Position numbers and translations under genes: made by a program. The notes beneath the pieces were generated by a model that saw only the letters and a list, made by a program, of their open reading frames with translations, was not told where the DNA came from and did not search any database. From assembly GCF_902706225.1 (NCBI RefSeq), contig NZ_CACSKB010000013.1, positions 1 to 64,000 of the forward strand: a stretch of DNA of 64,000 nucleotides, given 5' to 3'. The DNA is from Microbacterium sp. 18062 (GTDB lineage: Bacteria; Actinomycetota; Actinomycetes; Actinomycetales; Microbacteriaceae). Positions 1-7,911 of the stretch are shown here, in pieces. Every line of letters begins with the position of its first letter. Position 1 is the first letter of the stretch.

Positions 1-56
1 TCCACGGATCGCGCGGCGGGCGACCGCGCGGGGCGTGAGGGCGGGATGCTCTCGCC

Positions 57-1190
57 ATGGACACGGGGAACGGCTTCGGCGGGGGCATGCGCGGTCGCGA
101 GAGTGTGGACACGACGGACACCGGCACGCGGACCGGCAAGGACACCGGCACGCGGACCGGAGAGCACACCGGCGCGCGGACCGGTACGGAGCCCACCCCG
201 GCGGGCACCGCCGTGGACGCTGCCCGCTCGCTGGTTCTCACGACGCCTGCGCTCGAGCGCAGCGGCCTGAGCATCTCCGCCATCCGTGCCGCCGTGCGCA
301 CAGGGGACCTCGTCACGGTGCATCGCGGACGCTTCGTGCGTCGTGCGGACTGGGACGCCGCGTATCCGGAGGCCCGGCATCTCCTGCGCGTCGTCGCGGC
401 CGACTCCCGCCGGCGCACCGACGCCGTGACGTTCTCGCACGGCTCGGCGGGCGTCGTGCGGGGGCTGCCGCTGTTCCGGTATTCCCCCGGCGGCGTGCAC
501 GTGAGCGGACCGCGCACGAACGGCGTGGCCTGGACCGGCAACGGGATGCGCCGCCATGAGCTGGCCGTTCCCGAGGCGGATCGGACGGTCATCCAGGGCA
601 TCCCGTGCACGACGCTCGAGCGCACGGTCTACGACGTGATCCGCACGGTCCCGCCGGAGACCGCGATCGCGTTCGCCGATGCCGCTCTGCGCGCCGCCGC
701 GTGGGACGCGACCGCTCGCGTCTACGACCTCGAGAAGGCCGAGTCCTGGCGATCGATGCTGACGGAGCGGATCGCACGGAACCCGGGCGCACGCGGCATC
801 CGCCAGGCGCGCTGGGTCGCCGCGTTCGCGGACGGGCAGGCGCAGCTTCCCGGGGAGAGCGTCAGCCGCCTCTACCTCGCCGATCTCGGCTTCGCGCCGC
901 CGCGGCTGCAGGTGCCGTTCCGCGGCCCCCGGGGCGAGCGGTTCGAGATCGACTTCGGTCTGGAAGACGTGCCCGCGTGGGGCGAGTTCGACGGTGTCGG
1001 GAAGTACTTCGATCCGGCCATGCTCGGCACGCGCACCACGCGCGAGGCTTTCGTGCGCGAGAAGGAACGCGAGGACTGGATCCGCGGTCGCAGCAAGCGC
1101 CCGTTCGCGCGCTGGGGGATGCCGCACATCGACACCGCCCTCACGCTCGGCCGACGGCTCGCGGCGTTCGGCGTCGTCCCCCCGCGTTGA
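57..1190 (+). CDS. AbiEi/DUF559-like hypothetical protein
   Basis: 377 aa. Residues about 60-200 resemble the actinobacterial proteins with an AbiEi-type antitoxin winged-helix region: a short HTH-like stretch (SGLSISAIRAAVRTGDLVTVHRGRFV), then a core with the phrase TTLERTVYD. The C-terminal part (FEIDFGLEDVPAWGEFDGVGKY) resembles the DUF559/endonuclease-like fold often fused to it. Such proteins are common single genes in Microbacteriaceae and their function is untested. The N-terminus carries three 8-residue repeats (DTGTRTGx) that look dispensable. The start is the first ATG after a weak GA-rich stretch; an ATG at 87 is an alternative. No partner toxin gene is visible next to it, so a toxin-antitoxin role is not claimed. 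Confidence 0.65.
   Translation: MDTGNGFGGGMRGRESVDTTDTGTRTGKDTGTRTGEHTGARTGTEPTPAGTAVDAARSLVLTTPALERSGLSISAIRAAVRTGDLVTVHRGRFVRRADWDAAYPEARHLLRVVAADSRRRTDAVTFSHGSAGVVRGLPLFRYSPGGVHVSGPRTNGVAWTGNGMRRHELAVPEADRTVIQGIPCTTLERTVYDVIRTVPPETAIAFADAALRAAAWDATARVYDLEKAESWRSMLTERIARNPGARGIRQARWVAAFADGQAQLPGESVSRLYLADLGFAPPRLQVPFRGPRGERFEIDFGLEDVPAWGEFDGVGKYFDPAMLGTRTTREAFVREKEREDWIRGRSKRPFARWGMPHIDTALTLGRRLAAFGVVPPR
117..188 (+). repeat. Three tandem 24-bp coding repeats
   Basis: Three in-frame copies of a 24-bp unit beginning gacaccggcacgcggaccgg encode DTGTRTGK, DTGTRTGE and HTGARTGT. The copies at 117-140 and 141-164 are nearly identical; the third (165-188) has drifted. The unit length is a multiple of three, so copy-number change would not break the frame. 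Confidence 0.9.
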
Positions 1191-1204
1191 CCGTCCATCG
1201 ATAC

Positions 1205-1266
1205 CGCGAACCCACATGTTCCGCGCGAACCCACTCGTTCCGGCGCATTAATATATGTGGGCTCGC
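1205..1266. repeat. Tandem 19-bp direct repeat with inverted copy
   Basis: CGCGAACCCACATGTTCCG (1205-1223) is followed directly by a copy with two changes (1224-1242). An inverted partial copy, ATGTGGGCTCGC, lies at 1255-1266 and a weaker one near 1273-1284. The outer arms (1206-1217 with 1255-1266) can pair over 12 bp with one mismatch. The element sits between two converging genes, so a bidirectional terminator or RNA-stability hairpin is the simplest reading. Confidence 0.55.
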
Positions 1267-1286
1267 GCGATGAGTGTGGGCTCGGC

Positions 1287-1322
1287 GAACAGGAACAGGA
1301 ACAGGAACAGGAACAGGAACAG
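1287..1322. repeat. Hexanucleotide microsatellite (GAACAG)6
   Basis: Six perfect copies of GAACAG lie between the hairpin region and the stop codon of the LacI-type regulator. They are non-coding. Such a tract is prone to slippage and could serve as a strain marker. Confidence 0.95.
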
Positions 1323-1335
1323 GACGTCGAGGGGG

Positions 1336-2343
1336 TCAGCGCAGCGTCGAGGCCCGGACGACCAGCTCGGGACGGAAGCGGATGCTGCGCTCGTGACTGC
1401 TCTCCGGCTCGGCGACCTCCCGCAGCAGCAGGTCGACCGCGGTCTCGCCGAGGAGCGAGGCGGGCTGACGGATCGAGCTGAGCGGCACGACCGCCGCCGA
1501 GGCGAAGTCGATGTCGTCGTAGCCGATGAGCGCGATGTCCTCGGGCACGCGGAGGTCGCCGACCATCACCAGGCTCTGCAGGATCCCCAGCGCGAGCAGG
1601 TCGTTGGCGGCGAAGACGGCGTCGGGCCGCTCGCCGGGCGGTCGTTCACGCAGCCGGCGGCCGACCTCCCGCCCCTCCTGGACGGTGAGCGACCGGGTCA
1701 CGACCGGTTCCAGGATCGCCCCCGGCGTCGCGGCGACCGCCTGCTGCGCCCCTCTCAGGCGGTCGGCGACCTGACGGATGCCGGCGGGCCCGCCCACGAA
1801 CGCGAGCCTCTGCCGGCCGAGGTCCAGCAGATGCTGCGCGGCCAGCCGCCCGCCGGCGACGTCGTCGACCGAGACGGAGGGGAAGGTCGCGTCCGAGGAC
1901 TCCCGGTCCACGAGCACGACCGGGATCCCGCGCTCGCGCAGGCGGCGCAGACGCCGGAGGTCTTCGGACACGGGGGTCACCAGCACGCCGAACGCCCGCT
2001 GCTCCTCGAAGAGCGACAGATAGGTGTCCTCGCGCGCGCTCGTCTCGTCGGAGTTGGCGAGCAGGACGGCGAGCCCGCGGCCGGCGGCGCGCCCTTCCGC
2101 GCCGCTCGCCACATCGGCGAAGAAGGGATTGCGCGCGTCGAGCACGACCAGCCCGATCGTGCGGCTGCGCCCCGCGCGCAGCTGCCGCGCCGCGTCGTTG
2201 CGCACGAACCCCAGCTCGTCGATCGCGCGCATCACGCGCTCGACAGTGGCCGGCGCCACCTTCTCGGGGCGGTTGAGCACGTTCGAGACGGTCCCGACCG
2301 AGACGGACGCACGCTCGGCGACGTCGCGCACGCTCACCGACAC
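1336..2343 (-). CDS. LacI-family transcriptional regulator
   Basis: 335 aa. The N-terminal LacI HTH (VSVRDVAERASVSVGTVSNVLNRPEKVAPATVERV) with hinge helix is followed by a periplasmic-binding-like effector domain (EDIALIGYDDIDFASAAVVPLSSIRQP near the C-terminus). I chose the GTG at 2343 because GAAGGG lies 9 nt upstream; an ATG three codons earlier directly abuts that Shine-Dalgarno. It is the last gene of a minus-strand row after the rhamnosidase. The two LacI-type palindromes at 6232 and 6277 are its most likely targets, which would make it the repressor of the transporter-rhamnosidase unit. The effector is unknown; a rhamnoside or its breakdown product is an inference. Confidence 0.9.
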   Translation of the reverse strand: MSVSVRDVAERASVSVGTVSNVLNRPEKVAPATVERVMRAIDELGFVRNDAARQLRAGRSRTIGLVVLDARNPFFADVASGAEGRAAGRGLAVLLANSDETSAREDTYLSLFEEQRAFGVLVTPVSEDLRRLRRLRERGIPVVLVDRESSDATFPSVSVDDVAGGRLAAQHLLDLGRQRLAFVGGPAGIRQVADRLRGAQQAVAATPGAILEPVVTRSLTVQEGREVGRRLRERPPGERPDAVFAANDLLALGILQSLVMVGDLRVPEDIALIGYDDIDFASAAVVPLSSIRQPASLLGETAVDLLLREVAEPESSHERSIRFRPELVVRASTLR

Positions 2344-2378
2344 GGGTCGCATCCCTTCACAGGCCGAGCATAGGCTAT

Positions 2379-2415
2379 CCCGCCGCGGCTTCTCGATCGG
2401 AGCGCCCGTGGCGGG
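2379..2415 (-). terminator. Possible hairpin after rhamnosidase
   Basis: CCCGCCGCGG (2379-2388) can pair with CCGTGGCGGG (2406-2415) across a 17-nt loop, with one wobble pair. It lies in the short gap between the rhamnosidase stop and the lacI-type start. There is no T-run, so termination is doubtful. Confidence 0.3.
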
Positions 2416-2427
2416 GCGGCAGCGACG

Positions 2428-4713
2428 TCATGCCGGCGCGCACCGGAACACGTGCTCGCCGCCGCGCACCTCTCGGACGCTGCCGTCGGGCAGCACGACG
2501 TCGGCCGGGACGCCCTCGGGAAGTCGCACCTCCAGCTCGAAGCCGTCCGCGGCTGCGCGCCAGGACGCCTCGACGGTGCCGTCGGCCGACTCGTAGGACG
2601 TCCGGGCCCAGTCGATGCCGGTCCCGGGAACCGGCTGGATGCGCACGCGCGCATAGCCGGGCTCGGCGGGACGGATACCGCCCACGACCTGGTAGACCCA
2701 GTCCACCACCGCGCCGAGGGCGTAGTGGTTGAAGCTCGTCATCTCGCCCGGGTTGATCGTGCCGTCGGGGAGCATGGAGTCCCAGCGCTCCCAGATCGTG
2801 GTCGCCCCCATCGTCACGGGGTAGAGCCACGACGGGCAGGAGCGCTCGAGCAGCAGCCGGTAGGCGTCCTCGACGTGACCGGTCTCCGAGAGCGCCCAGG
2901 TGACGAAGGGCGTGCCCGCGAATCCGGTGGTGACGCGGTAGCCCGTGGCACGGACGATCTCGGCGAGCCGGTCGCCCGCCCAGGCGAGGTCGTCGTCCTC
3001 CAGCAGACCGAAGCGGATGGCGAGCGCGTACACGGTCGCGCAGTCCGAGACGATCCGGCGGTCCTGCACGTAGTGCTCGGCGAACGCCGCCCGGGTGTGC
3101 GCGGCGAGCGCCGTCCAGCGCTCGGCGTCGGCGGCCTCGCCGATGATCTCCGCCGTCTCCGCGGCGAACGAGGCGGTGCGGTACAGGCACGCGGTCGCGA
3201 CCACGCGCGGGTCGGCCTTGGCCGCCGCGGGGTCGTGCGGCGAGGCATCCGGGTCGAGCCAGTCGCCGAACTGAAAGCCCTCGTCCCACAGTCCCGTCGG
3301 CGACAGCACGCGCTCCACCGACTCGAGGTGGAGGACCATCGCCGGATAGTGGGCGGCGAGCCGCTCGCGATCGCCGTACGCGGTCCACAGCGCCTGCGGC
3401 ACCCACGCGGCGGCGTCGCCCCAGATCGCGGTGGCGCCGACGTCCGGGAACGCGAAGTCGTCGCCGAAGTGAGCATACTTGAGCGGGTCGGGCACGACCA
3501 TGGGAACGGCGCCGTTCGGCGCGTGCGCCGTCTCCTCGTACAGGTCGCGCAGCCAGTTGTCGAGGAAGTCCGCGGTGTCGAACTGGAACGACGCCGACGC
3601 CGCGTACGCCGCGATGTCCCCGGTCCAGCCCAGCCGCTCGTCGCGCTGGGGGCAGTCGGTCGGCACGCTCAGGAAGTTGCCCTTCTGACCCCAGACCGAG
3701 TTGTGCACGAGTTGGTTCACGAGCGGCTCGGAGCACTCGAAACGGCCCGTGCGCCGCATCTCGGAGTGCACGACGACCGCCTCCAGGCTGTCGACGGCGA
3801 GCTCGCCCGGCCACCCCTCCACCTCTGCGTAGCGGAAGCCGTGGAACGTGAGGGTCGGCTCGAAGGCGTCCACGCCGCCGGAGAGCACGAAGACATCGGT
3901 CGCCTGCGCCGCGCGCAGCGGACGGGTCCCCAGCTCCTCGTGCTCGAGCACCTCCGCGTGACGGATGGTGACCTCGGTGCCCGCCGGGCCCTGCACGGCG
4001 AACCGGATCCATCCGACGAGGTTCTGGCCGAAGTCGACGAGCGTGCGCCCGCTCGGCGACGTCCACACCCGCACCGGACGCACGACCTCGTGGCGGACGA
4101 TCGGCGGTCCGCTCTGGGCCACGAGCGTTGCCCGGTCCACCTCCACGGCGCGCACCGGCAGGGGCTCGGCGACCGCATCGCGCAGGCGCGCATCGATCGT
4201 CTGACCGTTGTAGAGCGAGTTGCGGACGACGTCGGACGCCTCGGCGGACCAGTCGGTCGAGGTCGCGATGCGCTGGGTCGCGCCATCCGCGTACACGATG
4301 TCGAGCGCCGCGCACACCGCGATCTCGTCGCCGTAGTTCGCGTCCGCGCCCTCGAACCCGAGGTCGCCGCGATACCAGCCGTTGCCCAGCAGCAGCTCGA
4401 TCCGCACGTCGCCGTCACCGGCGGCGAGGATCGCGGTCACATCGTGGCGCTGCACGTTGAGCCGCCACTCGTAGGAGGTCCAGCCCGGGTCCAGCACGGA
4501 GCCCGAGACCGCCTGCCCGTCGATCCGTGCCTCGTACACGCCGTGCGCGGTCGCGGTCAGCACCGCGTGCGCGATCTCCGTCCGCGGCCGGTCGGGCGCG
4601 GAGAGGGTCCACAGCCGGGGCGCGGTCCCCGCGGCGGCCGCAGCGGAGATGAAGGTCGCCCCCTCCAGCGCGGCGGTGCTCTCACGGTCTGCGGTCAGGG
4701 GCTCGGACGACAT
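2428..4713 (-). CDS. Alpha-L-rhamnosidase, GH78
   Basis: 761 aa, a cytoplasmic-looking enzyme without signal peptide, expected to hydrolyse terminal alpha-L-rhamnose from glycosides. An N-terminal beta-sandwich region (DPGWTSYEWRLN, LLLGNGWYRGD) precedes the (alpha/alpha)6 catalytic domain. The GH78 signature is PTDCPQRDERLGWTGD (around residue 360), with the acidic residues expected for catalysis, followed by TINPGEMTSFNHYALGAVVDW. The start at 4713 is supported by GAGAGGAAG; an upstream in-frame ATG lacks this. It follows the MFS transporter with a gap of about 90 bp, so imported rhamnosides are probably cleaved inside the cell. It is somewhat shorter than many GH78 enzymes of 850-1000 aa. 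Confidence 0.92.
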   Translation of the reverse strand: MSSEPLTADRESTAALEGATFISAAAAAGTAPRLWTLSAPDRPRTEIAHAVLTATAHGVYEARIDGQAVSGSVLDPGWTSYEWRLNVQRHDVTAILAAGDGDVRIELLLGNGWYRGDLGFEGADANYGDEIAVCAALDIVYADGATQRIATSTDWSAEASDVVRNSLYNGQTIDARLRDAVAEPLPVRAVEVDRATLVAQSGPPIVRHEVVRPVRVWTSPSGRTLVDFGQNLVGWIRFAVQGPAGTEVTIRHAEVLEHEELGTRPLRAAQATDVFVLSGGVDAFEPTLTFHGFRYAEVEGWPGELAVDSLEAVVVHSEMRRTGRFECSEPLVNQLVHNSVWGQKGNFLSVPTDCPQRDERLGWTGDIAAYAASASFQFDTADFLDNWLRDLYEETAHAPNGAVPMVVPDPLKYAHFGDDFAFPDVGATAIWGDAAAWVPQALWTAYGDRERLAAHYPAMVLHLESVERVLSPTGLWDEGFQFGDWLDPDASPHDPAAAKADPRVVATACLYRTASFAAETAEIIGEAADAERWTALAAHTRAAFAEHYVQDRRIVSDCATVYALAIRFGLLEDDDLAWAGDRLAEIVRATGYRVTTGFAGTPFVTWALSETGHVEDAYRLLLERSCPSWLYPVTMGATTIWERWDSMLPDGTINPGEMTSFNHYALGAVVDWVYQVVGGIRPAEPGYARVRIQPVPGTGIDWARTSYESADGTVEASWRAAADGFELEVRLPEGVPADVVLPDGSVREVRGGEHVFRCAPA

Positions 4714-4800
4714 GGTGATGCTTCCTCTCGAAGAGTTGTCCTCGTGTCCGCGCACGGCCCGGTGATGTCGCCGAGCCGTGCGCGGGGGTCGTGTCGTGCG

Positions 4801-6141
4801 TCAGGACTGCGAGGCGGCAGTCCCTGCGCCGGCCACCTCGCCTGCGCCTGCGGCCGTCTCGCCGCCGGCGACCGCCGCCGGGTCGATCGAGGCCTCGACG
4901 TCGAACTGGTTGCCCCGATCCTTGCGGAAGGTGAGCCACGCCACCAGCAGGCCGATGCCGACGACGACTCCGAGTCCCGCGTACAGCCCCTGGGGGCTGA
5001 TGGCGACCAGCGCCGGGGTGGCGAAGGCGAGCAGGGCGGCCACGACGCGGGCGACGGCGATGATGGTGCCCTGCGAGGTGGAGCGCAGCAGCGTCGGGAA
5101 GGACTCCTGCGTCCACACCTTCATGATCCCCTCGAACGCGAACGCGCCGCCGGACGCCCCCAGGACGTTCATGATCACGATCGTCACGATGCTGAAGCCG
5201 AAGACCGCCGGCACGAGGTAGGAGCACAGCAGCAGGACCGCGCCGATCGTGAAGAAGGTCATGCGGTGCTTGCCGCCCACGATCTTCATGAAGAGCAGTC
5301 CGCCGGCGAGGCCGATGGGGAACGAGAGCAGGCCGATGAGCGAGTTGGTGGCGACCGAGATGCCCGCGACGTTGACGGCGAGGTAGGTGCCGAACTGGCC
5401 GCCGGTGTTCGCGCCGACGTTGACCAGCGCGTAGAAGACGACGAGCGCCACGAACGGCGCGAGGTATGGCGCGCGCAGGAGATCGCGCACCTTCGCCCGG
5501 TCCGCGCGGATGGTCTCCACGCCGCGGTCGCGCTCGTCGCGCGCGGCGCGCCACAGGTTGGACTCGGGGATCGTGAGCCGGCAGACGAAGACCGCGATCG
5601 CGATGATGCCGACCTGGCCGAACAGCAGCTGACCGCCCAGGTGTCCCGCGTCGCCGAAGATGGTGGCGATCAGGATGGTGCCGAGGATGCCGAGGGTCCA
5701 CAGGATGTTCGAGAAGCCGATGATGGCGCCGCGGTTCTTGTCGTTGGCGGCCTCGGCGATCGTGGAGAGGGACACCGGCAGGTCGGCGCCGGTCCCGAGG
5801 CCGGCGAGGACGATGCCCACGAGCAGCAGCGGGAAGGTCGTGCTGAACACCAGCAGTGCGATTCCCGCGATGATGATGACCATCGTCGTGAGGAAGACGT
5901 TCCGGCGCCCGTACCGGTCGCTGAGGCGTCCGCCGAAGATCGCGCCGACCGCGATGCCCAGCGTGAGAACTCCCGACAGGATGCCGATCTCGGTCGGGGT
6001 GATGCCGATCGTGTACTGGTAGATCACGAGGGCGATACCGGTCGCGACGATCGTGGCGGCATCGATGTAGGACGCCATTCCGCAGACGACGCCCACCCAC
6101 CACGCGTTGGGCTGCCTGCCCGCCGGGGCTGCACTGGCCAT
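4801..6141 (-). CDS. MFS transporter, sugar/glycoside-type
   Basis: 446 aa with about 12 hydrophobic segments. The MFS signature GGRLSDRYGRRNVFL follows TM2, and a second half follows a charged central loop (RAARDERDRGVETIRADRAK). The start at 6141 has the good site AAGGGAGAA. Two LacI-type operators lie 90-150 bp upstream, and the rhamnosidase gene follows in the same direction, so it is most likely the importer for the rhamnosidase substrate. The C-terminus ends in an Ala/Gly-rich tail. Exact substrate and direction cannot be read from sequence. Confidence 0.85.
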   Translation of the reverse strand: MASAAPAGRQPNAWWVGVVCGMASYIDAATIVATGIALVIYQYTIGITPTEIGILSGVLTLGIAVGAIFGGRLSDRYGRRNVFLTTMVIIIAGIALLVFSTTFPLLLVGIVLAGLGTGADLPVSLSTIAEAANDKNRGAIIGFSNILWTLGILGTILIATIFGDAGHLGGQLLFGQVGIIAIAVFVCRLTIPESNLWRAARDERDRGVETIRADRAKVRDLLRAPYLAPFVALVVFYALVNVGANTGGQFGTYLAVNVAGISVATNSLIGLLSFPIGLAGGLLFMKIVGGKHRMTFFTIGAVLLLCSYLVPAVFGFSIVTIVIMNVLGASGGAFAFEGIMKVWTQESFPTLLRSTSQGTIIAVARVVAALLAFATPALVAISPQGLYAGLGVVVGIGLLVAWLTFRKDRGNQFDVEASIDPAAVAGGETAAGAGEVAGAGTAASQS

Positions 6142-6231
6142 TGAGTTCTCCCTTGAACAGTCGGCCCTCGAGTTCCGCCGGGCGGCGGTGCGGGCACGAT
6201 CACGATGCTGATCGAGCACGCTACCAGCAAA

Positions 6232-6243
6232 TGAATCGATTCA
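6232..6243. promoter_or_regulatory. LacI-type operator 1
   Basis: TGAATCGATTCA is a perfect 12-bp palindrome with the central CG typical of LacI-family sites. It is 90 bp upstream of the MFS start codon. A second, one-mismatch copy lies 45 bp away centre to centre, a spacing compatible with cooperative binding or looping. Confidence 0.75.
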
Positions 6244-6276
6244 CAACAATCCTGTCGGATGCCGTCCAAGGCATAT

Positions 6277-6288
6277 TGAACCGATTCA
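6277..6288. promoter_or_regulatory. LacI-type operator 2
   Basis: TGAACCGATTCA differs from the palindrome at 6232 in one base. Both lie in an AT-richer pocket between the esterase stop and the MFS start. Confidence 0.7.
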
Positions 6289-6362
6289 TGCTTCGCAACC
6301 CGGGAACGAGGCGCCCGCGACCGTCGTCGCTCCTCGTCGCCCGGGGTTGCGCGCCTCGCCGT

Positions 6363-7874
6363 CTAGGGCCCGGCCAGCAGCTCCGCCTCGAACGCGTATG
6401 CCTCGGCGTCGAAGCCCGAGTGCTCGTCGAACACCATGGCGCCGCGCACGCTCTCGGACGCGGGCGCCCACGGCACGCGCGCCGTCCGAGCGAACTCGAG
6501 CCATCGGCCGTGCATCTCGTCGGCCAGCGCGGACGGAGCCGCCTCGCCCAGCACCCTCTCGACGCCGTCCGCGTGCAGCAGGTCCCAGGCGAACGGCAGG
6601 TCGTAGCAGTGCGCGGACAGACCGTCGACGGGCGAGTGGTAGGCGAAGTCGTACAGCCAGGTGCGCTCGCCCGCCCCGCCGGCGACGCGCCGCGAGGCGA
6701 CGTGCACCGCCGGCGCACGGAACGTCGACACGACCGACAGCTGGCTGTCGGCGAAGGCGTCGCCGACCCGCTCGACCTCGGTCGTGTAGCGGGCGATCGC
6801 CGCCTCGTCCACGCCCGCCGCGCGCACGGCTCCCACGATGTCGGCCAGGGGCGTCGCCGAGGGGAAGGCGAACTCGTTGCGTGTCGCCCCGAGCATCAGG
6901 CTCAGGCCGCCGCCGACGCCGGCGGCCACGGCATCCGCCACCGAGACGACGCTGTCGCCGTCGACGACGGGCGCGAACGCCAGGCCGGTCGTGGCCATCG
7001 GATCGTCGGCGAGCACCGCGAGGACCCGATCGGCGGGAGCGCCGGGCGCCAGGGCCCCCGGCACCTGGGTGAAGTCGCGCTCGTGGTCGAGGATGCGATC
7101 CTCCGGCACGTCGAGCCAGCCCTCCCTCGTCGGCGGCACCCCCAGCGCCGCCGCGAGCCCCCGACCGATCGGCTCGACCGTGTCGGCCGCGAGGTGGCCC
7201 GCCGCGCCTGAGTGCGAGACGACACCGCGGAAGAGACCTGCCGCGCGCGGCGAGGTCATGAGGGTCAGGACGCTGCCGCCACCGGCCGACTGGCCCGCGA
7301 TGGTGACCCGATCGGGATCCCCGCCGAACGCGCGGATGTTCTCCTGCACCCACTCCAGCGCAGCGAGCTGATCGAGGATGCCGCGATTGAGCGGGGCGTC
7401 CCGCATCCAGCCGAAGCCGTCGAAGCCCAGTCGGTACGAGAGCGTCACCACGACGACGCCGTCCCGCGCGAACGAGCGGCCGTCGTACCAGGGGCTGGCC
7501 GGCGAGCCGGCGAAGTACCCGCCGCCGTGCACCCAGACGAGCACCGGCAGCGCCGCCGCCGTGTCGCCGGGCGCGGGGGTGAACACGTTGACGCTCAGCG
7601 TGTCGTCGCCCGGGATGGAGGGCTCGGGGATCGTCGTGACCGGACCGAACGGCCGCCGCTGCGGGGTCGCCCCGAACCGGTCGCAGACACGCACGCCGTC
7701 CCACCGCTCGGGGCGCTGCGGCGCGAGGAAGCGGCGCGACCCCGTGGGCGAGGCGGCGAACGGGATGCCGAGGAACGTCGCCGCCTCCCCGCGCCACGCC
7801 CCGCTCACCCGCCCGGCGGTCGTCGCGGCCTCGGGGATCGTCGCAGCGGTCGTGGACGGCTCGACAGTGGTCAT
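6363..7874 (-). CDS. Type-B carboxylesterase
   Basis: 503 aa, alpha/beta hydrolase of the carboxylesterase/cholinesterase type. Visible marks are the oxyanion-hole motif HGGGYFAG (about residue 127), the nucleophile elbow GQSAGGGS (about 205) and an early GIPFA motif typical of the family. No signal peptide is evident, so it is probably cytoplasmic. GGAGG precedes the ATG. It sits 37 bp behind an MFS gene and ahead of the rhamnosidase transporter, suggesting that it removes acyl groups from imported plant glycosides before or after rhamnose removal. That role is inferred from neighbours only. Confidence 0.9.
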   Translation of the reverse strand: MTTVEPSTTAATIPEAATTAGRVSGAWRGEAATFLGIPFAASPTGSRRFLAPQRPERWDGVRVCDRFGATPQRRPFGPVTTIPEPSIPGDDTLSVNVFTPAPGDTAAALPVLVWVHGGGYFAGSPASPWYDGRSFARDGVVVVTLSYRLGFDGFGWMRDAPLNRGILDQLAALEWVQENIRAFGGDPDRVTIAGQSAGGGSVLTLMTSPRAAGLFRGVVSHSGAAGHLAADTVEPIGRGLAAALGVPPTREGWLDVPEDRILDHERDFTQVPGALAPGAPADRVLAVLADDPMATTGLAFAPVVDGDSVVSVADAVAAGVGGGLSLMLGATRNEFAFPSATPLADIVGAVRAAGVDEAAIARYTTEVERVGDAFADSQLSVVSTFRAPAVHVASRRVAGGAGERTWLYDFAYHSPVDGLSAHCYDLPFAWDLLHADGVERVLGEAAPSALADEMHGRWLEFARTARVPWAPASESVRGAMVFDEHSGFDAEAYAFEAELLAGP

Positions 7875-7911
7875 GTGTTCCTCCGCATCGGGTGGTTCGG
7901 CGTCCGCGGCC

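Noticed and set aside
57..1190. A toxin-antitoxin pair at the left edge
   Set aside because: Only an AbiEi-like protein is present; there is no AbiEii-type nucleotidyltransferase gene next to it.
2452..6144. A 1230-codon open frame on the plus strand opposite the rhamnosidase and MFS genes
   Set aside because: Its composition is Arg/Asp/His/Gly-rich as expected for the antisense of high-GC genes, it has no family features, and the minus strand carries clear enzymes.
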